Shown: positions 50,391 through 64,000, numbered from the stretch's first letter. The stretch: DNA of 64,000 nt from Numida meleagris (GCF_002078875.1 NC_034411.1:38790276-38854275), one strand, 5' to 3'. The notes: generated by a model from the letters alone, not told the origin. Translations and numbers: made by a program.

Positions 50391-50525
50391 ACAGAATCAT
50401 CATAGAACCATTTGAGTTGGAAAGGATCCTTAAAGGCCATCTAGTCCAACTGCCCTGCAGTGAACAGGGACACCTACAGCTAGGTCAGGTTGCTCAGAGC
50501 CCCATCCAGCGTGACCTTGGGTCTT
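50391..50525 (-). mobile_element. CR1 LINE 3' tail, reverse orientation
   Basis: ACAGAATCATCATAGAACCA then GAGTTGGAAAGGATCCTTAA and CTGCAGTGAACAGGGACACC, ending near GACCTTGGG. It matches the 40.7-kb fragment closely, including CAGCTAGGTCAGG.TGCTCAGAG, so the two share a subfamily. Only the last 135 bp of the element remain. Confidence 0.94.
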
Positions 50526-53500
50526 GACTGAATACATCCTCTGTCTCTATTTCCATAATGTAAATATCTTAACAAGCAATTACATATTTTCATATGCATG
50601 TATAAACACATGTGTGTTAATAGGTACATGTGAAATATATGCTTGTGTGAATATTAATCTGAAATACTTCCTCTTTTTTTTAGATAGCAAAAGAGTTATT
50701 TAAAAGTCTTTATTTTGGCCACATTTCTTCCCCTCTCAGCTTCCCTTCAGCATATCTGTCCTTTGAGCACAGCTCTGAGTTTCTCTGACTAAGACCAGAA
50801 CCACAGTCTGTTCCTCCATGATGGTGCATTAAGATCACACCTTGCTTATAGGTAGCTGCAGGAATTAGTCATTAAATTAGGAACATTTTTAGAGACAATT
50901 CTCTCTCACAGACATAGACTAATCCTGAGCCAGTGAAAATATCTTGTTTTGGAAAACTGAGATATTTAGAGACTAAGCATGTATCTTGCCATTGGCAGTG
51001 ATAGCGCTGTGGCAGGAGTCATCAGACTTGAACTTGCTCACTACAAGGAAGGTCCTGCCTGCACGTGAAGGAACTCCTGTCAAGGTCCTTCCTATGGCTG
51101 GGCATGGTGGCACTCCCTGGCAGCAGTCACCTCACCCAGTCAGATGCTGTCTATTTCCAGTGTGTCAGTGATTACTGCAAGTAGTCCTGTGCCAAGTGAC
51201 AGTCCCTTCTGCCTCCCACCAGTCAGCAGTTCACTGGAGGCACACTTATTTTTACTTTTAGCATGGAAAGTGTATACTAGAAAAAAGAAATCACAGCTCC
51301 ACAATAGATTCAGATTCAGGTTCAACTGAAGATGATAGATAGTGCAGCACATTAAGACTTTATGACAACTATTTGCATGCAGTTTTTACCAGATTTCTTT
51401 TTCCACCTCAGTTGAAAGGAGACTTATGCAAGAATTTCCATATTATTATACAGAACAACTTTTTTATTAGAGTTTGTTATTCAAAATCTTCATTAGGCAC
51501 TCAAGAGCCTGTTCGGACTTCTGAAAACCACAAGTGGTCTGCAGCTTTTGAACCCCAGGCTGCTTTCTAACTCGAGGCATTTGAAAATTTATCTATGTGA
51601 CAAATACAATGAAGTTTGCCATCAAAACTCAGTGATCCCTGAGGTTCATCCTTTCAGGAGCTAATTGGATTTTCAAAACCTATTTCTGCACACCACTTTA
51701 TATACTATATTTGCATGAGCACAGTTTCTGGATATTTATTTCCAGCTTTTTACATAATGCATTTGTTCACCTCCATTTTTCTTCCAGTAGGAGAACTCCA
51801 TGTCTATCAGTAGATGCACCTCATCTAAGAGTATGAAGAAAGGCAGAAAGTAAGAAAGGATAATATATGGCTTCTGCTGTGTCCACCATATCAAGAACCT
51901 TATAATACTTTCATATCCTGGATAGCATAAGCCATGCTCCTCTGGACAGAGAAAATGACTGTTCAGCTTACCTATAATCAAGAGGGATTTATATTTTTTG
52001 TTAGAAAGCCTCAAACTGAGAAGGAGAGCCCCTTGGCTGAGCATAAATGATGGAAGATAATGACCCTTTGAATGAGAAAGCTTTGTGTGAAGCTGACCGT
52101 GTAGAGTAGGTGAATGATAATCAGGAGGAAGTAAAACCAGGCCCATGGCCAACTCTTCCTTGCCCCTTCCCCTACACCTTCTGTCAACCTATGTTTTTGC
52201 ACACTGAAATACATTTCCAGAATCCTGTTAGGCTGTTGCTTTGGCTGTATCACTACTATTTACAGCCTCCCTTTTAACCATTGTGACAAATAAGCAGCAT
52301 ACTGCGTGGCATTTGCAGTGCTGACACTGTTCGGTCCTACAGTCCTAGGGTGAATGCCATAATTCAAGATCGGCCATCTCCTGGCATCCCAACCATGTAC
52401 TTTTGTACAGAATTTCTGCCAAACACGCCTGCGACAAATCTGTCTTCTCCTTCCCTTTTCTCAGATTATGAGTATAATAAAGCACAACCTATGACATTAA
52501 TGGTCTTGTAACGCTGGTTGAACTATTCAGATCCTAGGAGACATCACAACAGAGGTAATTTGTTCAAACAATGTATTGGATTACAGGATCCTTTTTGCTT
52601 TTGTTTTGCTTTTCTCTACAGTACCCATTTATACACTGAATGAAGCAGGAGCTCACTTGGTACAGCTATCCAATGCTTTATCTCACCTTCACTGTCTTGT
52701 CTAACCACAAAGTATTTGTATTTCTTTTATGATGGGGAACTGCTGCTTCTACCATACTTTTCTGTGCACATAAGGTCTGAACACATCATAAATAGGTGTA
52801 TGCTTACTGTCACAGCAATGGAGGGGTGCTGGACTTCGGGTTTCTCCTCCTTTTTATAGATGGAAGATCAAGAGAAAGGAATCTAAATGTCAGAACATCC
52901 ACTCACTGAATCACCAGCTTCAGACAGATAGGATTTCTCCTTTGAGAGTACTTATACCACACAGACTTGTAATACACGATAATTCTATAACTCTATAACA
53001 ATAGGTGTGCTTGGCACATGGTGACACTTGAACTAACTGAGGTATTCTAGACAAAATACAGTGCAGGGAGAGCCACAAAGGCTTTTACCTTATGGATATT
53101 ATTTGCACTATTATATGCAGTATTTACATACTCCACCCCTCTTGTAGCCCAGCAGTACATCATCTCGGCACAACCTCCAGGTTTGAAGTCCAATTCCTAG
53201 CTATGTAATTTGTGTGTTTAAGTGTTCAGTGCTTTCATAAGTCTTACATCATGAAATGAGGTATTTATTAAAGGATTTGTCTGCACAGCAAAATGAGGAG
53301 TGTCAGCTTTTATATGGGCAAAGCAGCATAACTAATACCGTCGGTGAAGGAGACTTGGGGCAGGCTCTGCAATATGTCACTCTGGAAAGGGCCCAGGTGA
53401 ACACGGATGTATGCTTGTATGCTTGCTAGTAATGGCACAGTCATGCAGACAAAGCTTTTTATTTATGGCTCTCTTGATGGCTTGCAGAAGCAGCCATGCC

Positions 53501-55243
53501 ACACTTAGTAAGTGGCTGTCCATGCTGATTTTAAAATAAGGCCACCCTGACAGCGCCTGAGAGTGCACACAGCCTCAAAGCAGCAACACAGGCAGGAGCA
53601 CAGTATGGGGAGGAAAAGCTTGTGGGCAGTTCTTTGCCTGATGCCAGCATGTCACTGCCAGGGAGCTCTCTCTCACAGGCTCAGAAGAGCCTCACAACTG
53701 CATCATCCCAGTAGGAAAAGCAACATGATTTCCAGATTTCCAGGATGCTGGACTCTCAAGCAGGACCTCTCCCAGCTCTGCCAGCGCTTCCTGCAGCACT
53801 TGAGCCCAAACACATCAGAGTGTAAATCAACATTTGGATTTGCTACAGACTTGGGCAGAAAGTCAAGAGAGTGGGTTTTCTCATCCTGTAGCCAAAACTG
53901 AAAATCAAAACAATTGATTCTGCCTTGAACAGCTCCCGAGCGGCTGGCCAGCTCACTGACAGCAAGAGGCACAACTGGACTTGCAGCAAACTCAGGGCAC
54001 AAAGAGCAAGTGAGGCCACACAGGGCACAAAATCAAACAGCCCAGGCACTGGTGTGCTTAAAACTTGGGAGCTGAGCACATGAAGGGGTCTTACCTCTTC
54101 CAATAACAAAAAAAATAAAAAATAAAAAATCAAGTATTTGAAGTATTTGCTACAAAGTCTGATGTGGATCCGAAGAGAAGAATTTCATAGCCTAAAAAAA
54201 TTACAAATGTATGAAACCTTGAACAAAGGTGTTCTGCTTGTGCCAGCTGAACAGCTTGTGAGACACTGGTGTAATGCTCATGAAATTCAGAAGACTGAGA
54301 TCAGAATTTCTTTGCCTGTTTTCCTTTCACTTGGCCTTCCTTTTTGGAAGAAGAGAGGACAAAAGAAACAAACAACAGCATTTTTTGGCATTTTTGAAAG
54401 CAACAAACCTGAACATAGCCAGAAAGGGTTTGTGCTCTACAGTCTTCAAGAGGAAGCATCAGCTGTTAAGGTATGCATACAGACGGTCAGCCCTGACCCA
54501 AGGCTAAATTCATAGGAGAGCAGTGTGGAAAACAGCCAAACACTGCAGACGATGGAAGGGAAAAGCAGCCGGCCAACCACACCTGGGAGTGCACTAACAA
54601 AGCAGAAACTGGAAAAGCTACCAGGAGTTTCAGATCATGAAAGAGGAGTGTTGGGAACACTCTTCAGGGGAAATGTCAAGAAATGGTGAGATGCTGGCTT
54701 ACAGGCTGTCACTAAGACCAAATCAGCAAATCTGGGACCGATGGGAAAAGATTAAACAGAAGCAGATGGTTTATTTGGGAAAGAAAAGGACGTGAAAAGG
54801 GATTACTACAGAAAGCAACTTGTGCATCTGGGGCTCTGCAGATTACCTGTCACGTCTATGTACTGATCAAGACAGCCTGGAGCTGGACAATAAACCTGTT
54901 GTCCTAACCATACCACATCCATCTGGCTTGCTTACCTGGCCAGAGGGATCCAGAGGGTAAAAGGGGATGGAAGATGCACTCAGCACCACTTTAACATCAG
55001 TGATCCTATCTGATCTTTCTAATGTACACCCCACTAGAGGTTGGGCTTGGTGCTTTCCCTCAGATGACACCCTCAGCTGGGTGCTGCTTTCATATTGGCC
55101 CACACCCAGCCTGGCTGGCACGCCTGCTCGTTTGTACACCCAACGTATCATCCATAAATCATCACTTCCTCACAGGCTCTTCACAAAAAAACATGGTTTA
55201 TTTTGTTGTACTTGTATCAGCTAGCACCAAGCAGGAAATGCAT
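50526..55243. other. Non-coding DNA, no supported gene
   Basis: No recognised gene. The plus-strand open frame at 54138-54515 (125 codons, beginning MKYLLQSLMWIRREEF) is the most protein-like open frame outside CR1 by eye and is followed within the frame by a GTATGC donor-like site. It lacks a known motif and an adjacent promoter. G+C content rises from about 53 kb rightward. Confidence 0.5.
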
Positions 55244-55425
55244 TCACAGAATCACAGAATTGTAGGGGGTGGAAGAGACCCTCCAGAGGTCATCGAGTCC
55301 AACCCCCCTGCAAAGCAGGCTCCCTACAGCAGGCTGCACAGGTTGGCGTCCAGGCGGGTCTTGAATATCTCCAGAGAAAGGAGAATCCACAACCTTCCTG
55401 GGCAGCCTGTTCCAGTGCTCTGAAG
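55244..55425 (-). mobile_element. CR1 LINE 3' fragment, reverse orientation
   Basis: CACAGAATCACAGAATTGTA, then GGGTGGAAGAGACCCTCCAG, CATCGAGTCCAACCCCCCTG and GGGCAGCCTGTTCCAGTGCT, ending near 55425. It parallels the 46.98-kb copy block for block and is of the same CR1 type. Confidence 0.95.
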
Positions 55426-58400
55426 TGCTCCATTCAGATTATTGCATGTAGGGAACATATTTGCTCTGTGAGATTTCATCTGAGCTAAACCAAGCTGAGC
55501 ACTGGTCTTAGAAGGAGATCAGTTGTATGAAGGGGGAAGGAAGGACTGGGGGGAACAAGGAGAGGGCAACCGGTGTAAGGTAAGGAGGACTCTGGGCAGT
55601 GATGGACTTACAACACTGATATGAGTGACAGCTGGGATTTTATGATTTAGGCATTTTGAGCCTTTTCCATTGCTATACGTTAAAGGAAGTGCAGCTGCAA
55701 TAATGCATATGGCTCAGGTAAAATGGAACTAATAAACATATGGATGAGGTTTAAACCCAGCTATATATATATATATTAAGAAATATATATTTGGCTGTTC
55801 TCCTAACAAGGGTTTTGTCCTTGCCTTGCCACAGAAAAAGAACTCATCCCTTGAAAGGCAATTCAGTCTTTCTTCCTAGGTCTCCAAGCAGCACCGATGA
55901 GAACGCAAGCAGAAGTGGACCCCTGCCTCACACCCATCCCCAGACCAGCCCTCTGCCCTCCCTCCAGCCCCGGCATCCCACTCCCAGCACCATCCCCAGC
56001 CCTCACAGCTGCCCCAAGGGACAGGCACATCCCAGCAGGCCCAGCAAACCACATGGGGCGGGATGGGCTCTGCAACAACGGCCCTGGGCTTGGGGAAATG
56101 TGTGGTGAGCAGGCTTGGCCCTTACCTTCCTCCTCAGAGCCTCTGCACATGCACAGCTGCGCTGACCCGGAAAGTTGGCCCACCATCACCACAGCCGCCA
56201 TCACTCCGCACTGCAAGTCCTCGCTCACAGCAAAGGCTGCCAGGGCTGGCGCTGCCAGGTGGTGCTCCCCCTTTGCTTAGATTGTTGTGACATGCCTTCC
56301 CAGTGTGACCCAGCTCAGGGGACAAGCTCTGACTGCACGCTGCAGGCCTCTCCTGGTCTGCCCATTGACTGCCCACACCTGCCCCAGCTGCCTGGCCCAC
56401 CTCCAGGCAGGGCTGCCTGGCCCCCAGAGGAGAGGCATTTTCCTGTTTTAAGGAGCCTGGCAGATCGCCCTGTGCCCGTTCACTCACATTTAATCTGCTG
56501 AAGTTAGCAACCACATTTAGCTGAAAGAAAATGACAACATCTTAAAGAGAGGATAGAGTATGGTTTGGGTGGGGGCAGGGTTTGGTCCACTGAGGAATAA
56601 CCAGTCCCGCTTTAAGATGGTATCTACTTTATCTGCTGCTAAAAATACAGCTATATTTACCCTCCAACAGCATCTGCCCAACAGACAATCTTGCCTAGTT
56701 TTGAAAACACATCAGGCCACACAAAAGAGCTGCCAGACTCTCACTGAGCTCACGATGCCTTTTGCATCCTCATTTTCCTTATCTTGGGATCCAGGCTGTC
56801 TTCTTTAATTATTTTTAAATGAAATGCTACATCTTATCTCTTTTAGAATATTTTATCCTTTGTTAACTCTTCTATCTCATCCTTAGTCACAACATCAAAA
56901 GGAAAGAATTGTGATTCTTTGATTTTCAATGGCTTAGCTCATTGCATCTTACATCTGGGAAACTTCTCTAAAAACCAATCTAACTCAGCTTTACTGTTCT
57001 GCTTCTCTGCTTGGAGAACTCCTCCTGGCTGCCCAACCCTGTCCAGGTGACTTTTCTGGTAAGCTGGTTGATGAAACCCCCACTACCCCAGTTTAACCAA
57101 ACGTATGATTTGTGGAGTGGGGACAAACACCAAAGGGAGAGGAATTTAAGATACAGTTTTAAGAACTTGCATTGTGAGTGCTACAAAGGGACCAGGGATG
57201 CATTTTTTAGATGTTTAATCAATGTTTGGGAGACAGTTACACAAGCTTTCCTGTCCTTTAGCACCTACTTACCTGTATGTCTCCAGGCATCTCACCTGCT
57301 GAGCTGTTAGAGACCAGCTGGGTCCATGGGTTGCTGCCTTACAGCTGCCAGCACCAGCAGCCACTTGTTCAGAGCAACTGCAGCCTTGGAAAGGAGAAAG
57401 CTTGGGCTCCTTTGCATCTTTCTGTGGGGTCTGAGGGCTGTTCTCAAAGGTGGCTTCTGCATTGTGGGTACTTCTTTAGACAATAGGTAGGTGGCCTAAA
57501 AACGTGACTGAGGGAGTTCTGAGTGGGACAGGTGGAAGGGTGACACTTAGAAACCAGTTTTTCCCAAAGATTATTTTAATTGTGGTCTTATCCACAAAAA
57601 ACAGAGCCTGATCCAGTCCCATGGGCTGACACCACCACGCCAAAGCCTGGCACAGACATTACGCTTTTAGTGATCAATAAAATACAAATCTAGGAAAGTG
57701 GAATTTGAGTGAAATAGGTTTTTGAGATTTTGATTATCAAAGGGAGAACACATAAAAATAGCCCTATGTTAAAACAGCCAGACTGGTGCTTTATAATGCT
57801 TGAACATGTCTGTCAGGAGGCATTTGTTTAACACTTAAATCACATTAGGCTTAAAACTAATAAATATCCTGTATATAATGATAACCACATGAACCTGCAG
57901 ATGCAAGATATTGCCACAATACCTGGGCAGAAAGCAGGGATACAGCTCTGGGCACGGAGCTGCCCCAACACACACATGGAAGTGCAGTGCAGCAGAGCCT
58001 GGTGTGGTGTGCAGCACACAGCACAACTGGAGCTGCAGCCAGAGAGCAGGACAGCAGCCAGCCTCAGAGCAGGAACCAAAATGCAAGTGGACAGTGGAAC
58101 ACGTGTCAGTCGGTAAAACATGGGCTGATTATCTACCAGTTAGTTGGGTGCCAAGAATAACAGCAGGCATGGGGCTAGAGCTCGGCGCAACAGAGCAGGA
58201 GATGATTAAGCAAACAAACAAACAAACCCCCACTCTGAGGAGGAAATGATTAAAGGAGCAGCAGCGTGGAGATGCAGCTGCCTTCTGTGGGAAACGTGGG
58301 CTGTGGAGAGCTGGCAGAGCTGAAGCACCAGCGAACGGACGCATGCAATGACTGGGGGGAAATGAGCTGGCATTAGCTGTTAGCCAGCATATGTTTGACC

Positions 58401-61400
58401 TTTCTGAGAAAAGCAACATGAATGATTTTTATCAACAAGAGGTGCAGGGAGATGGCCTGGAGTGGAAGGAGGTTTGATTTCCAGACCCATCTGCAATCCT
58501 CCTCCAGAGTGAGAAGCCAGAGAGCTCATTGGCAGCTATGGCCATGTAGCCAGCCCCAGCTGGGATGCTGTTCCTCGTGCAGGCAAGGGGAGGTGAGGCG
58601 CAGCCCATAGGTGGATGGGAGCCAAAGGCACCTCCAGGGCACTGCGTGAGCTGCCAAGCACAGTATGATGGGCACACAGGGTCACCTACCTGGCTGGTGC
58701 TGGCATGTAGGGTTGGGTGGGCTGTGCTGGCTGAGTGCAGCCCTCTGTGGCCAGGAGGAAGGAGCCTAAGCCCAACACTCCAGGTTTGCTTTTTGTTTTT
58801 GGATATTCCTTGCCTCTCTCTGTGCTGGTGGTGCCTTCAGGGTGTTATGAAGAGTCCTTCCTGAGGCCGCCTCACTCCAGAGGCCATTCAGAACCTGTCT
58901 CTAAGCACTCCACCTTTTGGCATGGCAGCACACACCTTCCCACAACACCGCATTCAGTAAATGTGACCACACCAAAATGGGTGAGGATACTCAGCCAGCC
59001 TCTGCCTATTCTCGGGCAGAAACCCGTGACCACCCAAACCAACTCCCTTCTACACTCATCTGTGTGAGCTAACCCTTTTGTGCACAGTAAAACAAGCTTG
59101 CTTAAACCATTGACATCCTCCAACCTAGAGAAATCTGGATGTGTCCCTCAGATGCCAAGTTGCACATGTGAGCCGAGGTGATGGTTGTGATGGATGGCAC
59201 AAAGAGTGCGGTCAGCCATGATGCTGCACTGACACCTGATCCTGCCACAGCACTACCAGGAGAGTAGCATGTAGTGGCTGCGGCAGACTCAGGGTGGCCA
59301 ACTTTTATAGGGAAACAGGGAAGGAAAACATTCGGAAACACCTAGTAGGTTAAAACATATCAGGTCTTGAATCTCATAATACATAGAGCCAGTGTTGTTC
59401 TACCCACCAGTCCATTTCCCTTTTCATTCAAGCAACATGGCAAATATTTCTGGTCTCTTTTTCTGCATTTTATCAGTGCGTAGGGGTAGAGCTGGGCAGA
59501 TAACACAAAATGTGTTCACTGAAAAGATAATGCGATCACAGAAATGGCAATTTATTTTGTACAAGTTCATACTAGCAGAGTAAGAAAATTCCAGTAATTA
59601 GTAGATCCGTTAGCAACATCTACAGAGAAGAATTCAGTGCAATGACTTGCAAGGAGTTGTTTGCAAAGATGGGAGGCATTACGAGAGCTACAAAGAGAGC
59701 AGGGGCTTGAGGAAAGGGATAGTGCAAGGAGATTAATTGGTAGAGGCATGACCAGCACACAGAGGTATCTCAGGTCACAAAGCAGCCCAGTTCCCGTGAT
59801 GTTTATGGTGCGAGACAAGGCACATGTTTATAATGGATGGCTGCATTATTTTATAGCAAGAATTACATAGTCCTGCAGTCATTGGAAGCATGAAATGTGA
59901 TGGAATAAGTGTGGCATAACTCACCTGGGGTCAAAGAACAAGGTCTGTTGCTGCTTGATTAGATGTTATCAGCAGATGCCAGAGGAAGCTGATCTGGGCA
60001 CACAGTGAAACACATACTTGCGTTATTGAATTGGGGGGCATGAGGTGAAATGTGCCTTATTGGCAGGGAAGGACCTGGAGCTGAGCTCTGAGCCACAGTC
60101 ATGGCCTCACTTAGCGGTCAGCATGCACTGCTCATCATCTGCCTTACAAAAGGAGTATGTTAAACAGACAAGCGGGGAAAGGGCTACAAGGATCACGCAG
60201 GGACAAGATTACTGTTTTGTGAGGGTAGATTAAATAGCCTGTCTTATGTAGCTGTGTAAAAAGAAGACAGAGAGAGGGCTGAGTTATACATATGAGCAAC
60301 AAATACAGGAAGGGAGAGGAACCATTTCTATTCAGACAAAAGCTGGCACAAGATCAACAAGTTGTACAATGATCCAAAAAGAACAAGGATTGGGAAGAAG
60401 AAATGTAACTCCAAGAAGCAGACTGCTGGAGCCGCCTTTGAACAAGGATGCTGTGCACAGTCTTGCTGTTACAAGACAATATCCATCAGGTTGGAGATTG
60501 TGTGTAGGATTGGCTCTCAGTTTTGGAAACGATGGTGTAAGACATAGGGGTTCGGAGTTTCAGTTCCTTTGGGGTTATTCAGAGTTCCACTTGAAAGGAT
60601 ATGTAGCCCCATGCATTTCTGACACTGCATTCAGCCACTGAACACAATACTAGGGCAGTTTCCTGGTTATCCCTGGGGTCCGGGACAGATTTTCTTGTTT
60701 GATGGTGTTAATTTTGATTTTGGGTTCCACTCTTGCCTAGGGCAGCAGAGTGGCCACAAGCAGAGCAAAGTGCTGCTCCGGGTGCAAGGTGCCTCAGTGG
60801 CACTGATGACTCCTTCAGGCACCTGACCAGTTGGTGTCCCTTGGCCTGGGCTGGACCAAGTCAACTGAAAACAAAGGGGAGTTCCACTTGCTCTTAAGTT
60901 CCATCAGATGTGATGGGGGGAGACTCTCACATTTGCTAGCTGACAGAGCATGAAACCAAAGAAAAGAACATAATGAAGAAAGGCTTTACCAAGTACGTTA
61001 TTGCACCTGATGGACTTTTTCCTCTGACTTGGACTGATTCTATTCCTGCATGTGTTTCAGTACAGCTGGGTAGGATTAATGCTGATTTCAGGGGAACTCG
61101 ACCTACAGAAACCAATTCATAGACAAGATTTGCAAAGTGGAGCTTTCAGCCTGTACCATTCCCAAGACGATGCTCACCCAGGCCTTCTTGTTTCATTAGA
61201 ACAAGAGAACTAAATACTGTTAAGTGACAACACATGGAAAACACTGCATAAAAATACCCCAAGAGGTAACAACCCATGTAAGCACAACCAAAGGAGCTGT
61301 TATTTCAAGTGTGCATTTTTCACCAAGGAATAATTGTCAGCCACTAATCTGCTGTGTAAATATGCATAAAGTCATTTTTCCTCAGCAGGAACACTGTTTA

Positions 61401-61661
61401 TCCAAAACCCCCTTCAGAGCCCATACTGGCCAGCCACTGAACAGCGGATGTCTTTAGACAAAACTATTTGACAGCAACATCTCTCAGAAGACTGATAAAA
61501 GAGTGAAGACTTGAGCCTGTTAAAAGCATATACAATTCTGCACAGCTTTATTACATACCTACAGCCAATATGAAGCCCAAGACTCTATATGTCAGAAGGA
61601 TTTTCATGTAATCCATTTAGCTGGGGTTCAGATTGAAGAGCGCCACATAGAAGAACTGTTA
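55426..61661. other. G+C-enriched non-coding DNA, no supported gene
   Basis: No gene is recognised. Sub-blocks are a short TA repeat at 55762-55776, a C-rich patch at about 55.9-56.5 kb with overlapping open frames on both strands, and G+C-rich patches near 57.9-58.9 kb. The overlapping frames are a by-product of low A+T content and share no motif. I saw no CpG island comparable with that at 16 kb. Confidence 0.5.
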
Positions 61662-61828
61662 ATCATAGAATCATTAAGGTTGGAAAAGATCTCTAAGATC
61701 ACCTAGTCCAACCACCAATCCATTCCCACCATGGCCACTAACCATGTCCATCAGTGCCACATCTAGACATTTCTGGAACACCTCCAGGAACAGTGACTCC
61801 ACCACCTCCCTGGACAGCCTGTGCCCAT
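61662..61828 (-). mobile_element. CR1 LINE 3' fragment, reverse orientation
   Basis: ATCATAGAATCATTAAGGTT, then CACCTAGTCCAACCACCAAT, GTGCCACATCTAGACATTTC and ACCACCTCCCTGGACAGCCT. It is nearly colinear with the 17.7-kb fragment and extends slightly further at the ORF side. Confidence 0.94.
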
Positions 61829-64000
61829 GCGTCACCATTAATGCTATTGCTTGTGCAATGCAGAATGGTCCAAATTTACATTAAAACTGATTTGCTCCCA
61901 TGGGATTGTGTACCATGGCTGCTGTGGGTGGGTCTAGAACAGGAACTGAATCAAAGCATGAGAAGAGGAATTCATACCCCTGCTCAACACCTGTTCTTGC
62001 TTCCTCACAGTCCCATTGCCTCCAGAGATGAGGAAGGCCACTTAGACATGAAGACATTGCACTTGTGCTCCTGGGATCTAGGGGAAGTCTCAGGTCTCAT
62101 ACATGCTTCTGAGTGTTTTGGGCAACCCGTCAGCGTCAATGATTTCTATCTCTGTTAAAACAGTGGCACAAATACAAACTGGACAGAATCTGTGTGAGAT
62201 GCGAGGGGTTGTTACAGTACCCAGTTGACCACACAGCCTCAGGGAACGCCTCAAGGAGCTGCCAACAGGGCAGTGTTAGGATCCTGTCACGATGCTGACG
62301 CAATGCCTCTAAAAATCATTTAAAAATTAGTTTGGATTGTGCTCAAGAAGGGGGGCAGCCTCTGGATCAGAGGATGGCTGCTAAGCATAACAACAATAAA
62401 AAGGCAGAAAAGCAGCAGAAACAAATGGTTGTAGCTGAAGCATTAGCTGGAGTCTTGCCGAACTGAGGTTTCTGTAATAAACATGTTCATTATTCCTACC
62501 TCTCTGCTTCTGTCATCATTTCTGGGTGCTTCCTGCAGGCCTGAGCTCTGCAGCAGGGGAATATAGCCCCAAGTAACAGTTCGCCCAGAGGATGCGTTTT
62601 TGTTCAAGCATTCAGCATTGGACTCCTGTCTGTGTACGGATCAATACATCATTCTGTTTAGTCACTAAACTCACACTTAAGGGCACTCAAGTCTGAAACC
62701 ACTGGAAAAACTATTGATGTTTTGAGATGAGTTTCCGTTTCAATGCACAACACGCAAAGAAAAAAATCTCATCAGCCTCCTTTCTGAGAAGATGAACTAG
62801 CAATACTCACAGCATCAAAATAACTGATACCTTGGCAGATACTTACAGGTTTTCGGATGGGTCAGATACATGTCCTCAGGGCGGCTGTGGTGTCCTGCCC
62901 GCAGGGAACCAGCCCAGGTCCCAATTCTAGCTCCACCGCCAGCTCCTGCCCCAGCCTCCTGCTTACCTCTAGTCCCGCCAAGGCGCAGATGCTGCCCAAA
63001 GCGTTCCCAGGGCACAGCCTGCCTGGCTCCACGTTCTGCTGCACTGCACTGTGGGGGCTCCTTGGCTCTGGCTGTGGTTCAGCAGCACCGTGAGCCAGGT
63101 TGGGTTCCCTGGGAGGCAGGGTAGGAAGCAAGGTCATCTTCTGGAGTTTGGATTAGTTTTTTTCTTTTCTCTGACTGTGCAGTAGGAATTTGCATTAAGT
63201 GGAGAGCAGAATTGAATTTTTGAAAAACAAATTTCAAACAAGGCCTCGTTACCTCGCACAAATAGGCACGGCCTGCAAATCCGCTAAGCAAACATTTCAA
63301 GGCCTTCAGCTCACAGGTGATACTGCATCTTCCTACTGGAAATCTCTATTTTTCACATCTGTTCAAAAAGCATGCTTCAAATCGCAACTTCCAGCTGTAA
63401 AACTGATCCAGCAGATCTTTGCCCACAGGCAGGAAACCAGCCCTGGAAAGCAGAATTGAGATGTGCTAACTCCCATTTAAACTGATATTACAGTTTGTTG
63501 CCTTCTGTTTACGCAAGCATCTTAATTAATCCTTGCCAACGCGTGGCTGAGACAGGCGCTTTACAGCTGTAGGATAACACAGCACTGCAGGCCAGGATAA
63601 AATTAGATTCTAAATAATGGCCAGAAGCAGAGTAATGAGGAACTTAAAAAGAAAATAATTTAATCCTTCTAGATGAGCTCCCGGTTCGTATAGTCCCTAT
63701 GTTACAAGCAGCATGCGCTCTGGCTGCTGTACAGAGAGTGTTTGGGTGAATCACACCACGGTGGTGTGGCTTTGGGCCTTGAGACCAGCATCAGGGTCAA
63801 GCGGTGCCACCCATGGGCTGCAGCCCCACTGCCTACCCAGTCCATCCATGCACCTGCCCAGCCGCTGTCCCTCCTCATACCCCAACTCTGCCATTCAGCA
63901 CAGACTCCACACACATGGCAGTCTGTTTGTCAGCTGAGGCACAAATCCGCATCATGACCAGCAAAATAACCGCACCACAGCATTCATCATCAGGGGCAAT
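61829..64000. other. G+C-enriched non-coding DNA, no supported gene
   Basis: No recognised gene or mobile element. A G+C-rich patch at about 62.86-63.12 kb yields overlapping open frames on both strands without motif. An AATAAA-like sequence at about 62.48 kb and others in the window have no associated gene. Confidence 0.5.

Noticed and set aside
55863..56514. Overlapping open frames of about 105-127 codons on both strands
   Set aside because: The C-rich patch depletes stops on both strands. No frame has a motif, a promoter or splice signals that agree.
1..64000. CRISPR arrays, phage or bacterial operons, rRNA genes
   Set aside because: No regularly spaced repeats and no dense open frames. 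The CR1 elements show this is avian nuclear DNA.

Overview
The window looks like non-coding nuclear DNA from a bird, probably a galliform. The main evidence is at least ten CR1 (chicken repeat 1) LINE fragments on both strands. Several end in the CR1-type 3' tail of ATTCTATG-like octamers, and two retain recognisable reverse-transcriptase C-terminal sequence ([13 protein letters not shown]). The background is A+T-rich and stop-rich, with short homopolymers and a few AT microsatellites. I found no bacterial-style gene layout, no CRISPR array, no rRNA and no convincing tRNA.

Only one protein-coding locus is well supported: the 5' end of a gene on the minus strand, inside a CpG island at about 15.79-16.88 kb. 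Exon 1 (16399 down to 16347) starts at an ATG and ends at a GTGAGT donor. A 181-bp GC-rich intron follows, then exon 2 (16165 down to 15936), which has a good acceptor and a GTGAGT donor. The two exons join in frame to give the first 94 residues of a Ser/Arg-rich protein containing RRLSDISPQLRQLKYLVVDE and ERILRITGYYGYQPW. I do not recognise the family. The rest of the gene should lie to the left, in the AT-rich 1-15.9 kb segment (introns) or beyond the window. The CpG island is interrupted by a 90-base assembly gap.

Layout: 1-15.8 kb is AT-rich, probably intronic, with an AT minisatellite that can form a cruciform (7.5 kb) and a nested inverted-repeat cluster (9.8-9.9 kb). The CpG-island promoter and two exons are at 15.8-16.9 kb. 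From 17 to 53 kb there is gene-poor DNA with CR1 fragments at 17.7, 22.8, 33.3, 40.7, 41.1, 43.2, 47.0 and 50.4 kb. From 53 to 64 kb the DNA is noticeably richer in G+C, with CR1 fragments at 55.2 and 61.7 kb and no gene I can support. Several short splice-flanked open segments (for example 4.2, 10.9, 12.7, 27.4 and 49.9 kb) are given as tentative exon candidates in the findings. Each could be a chance match. I did not find a convincing undescribed system; the unnamed gene start is the most useful item.
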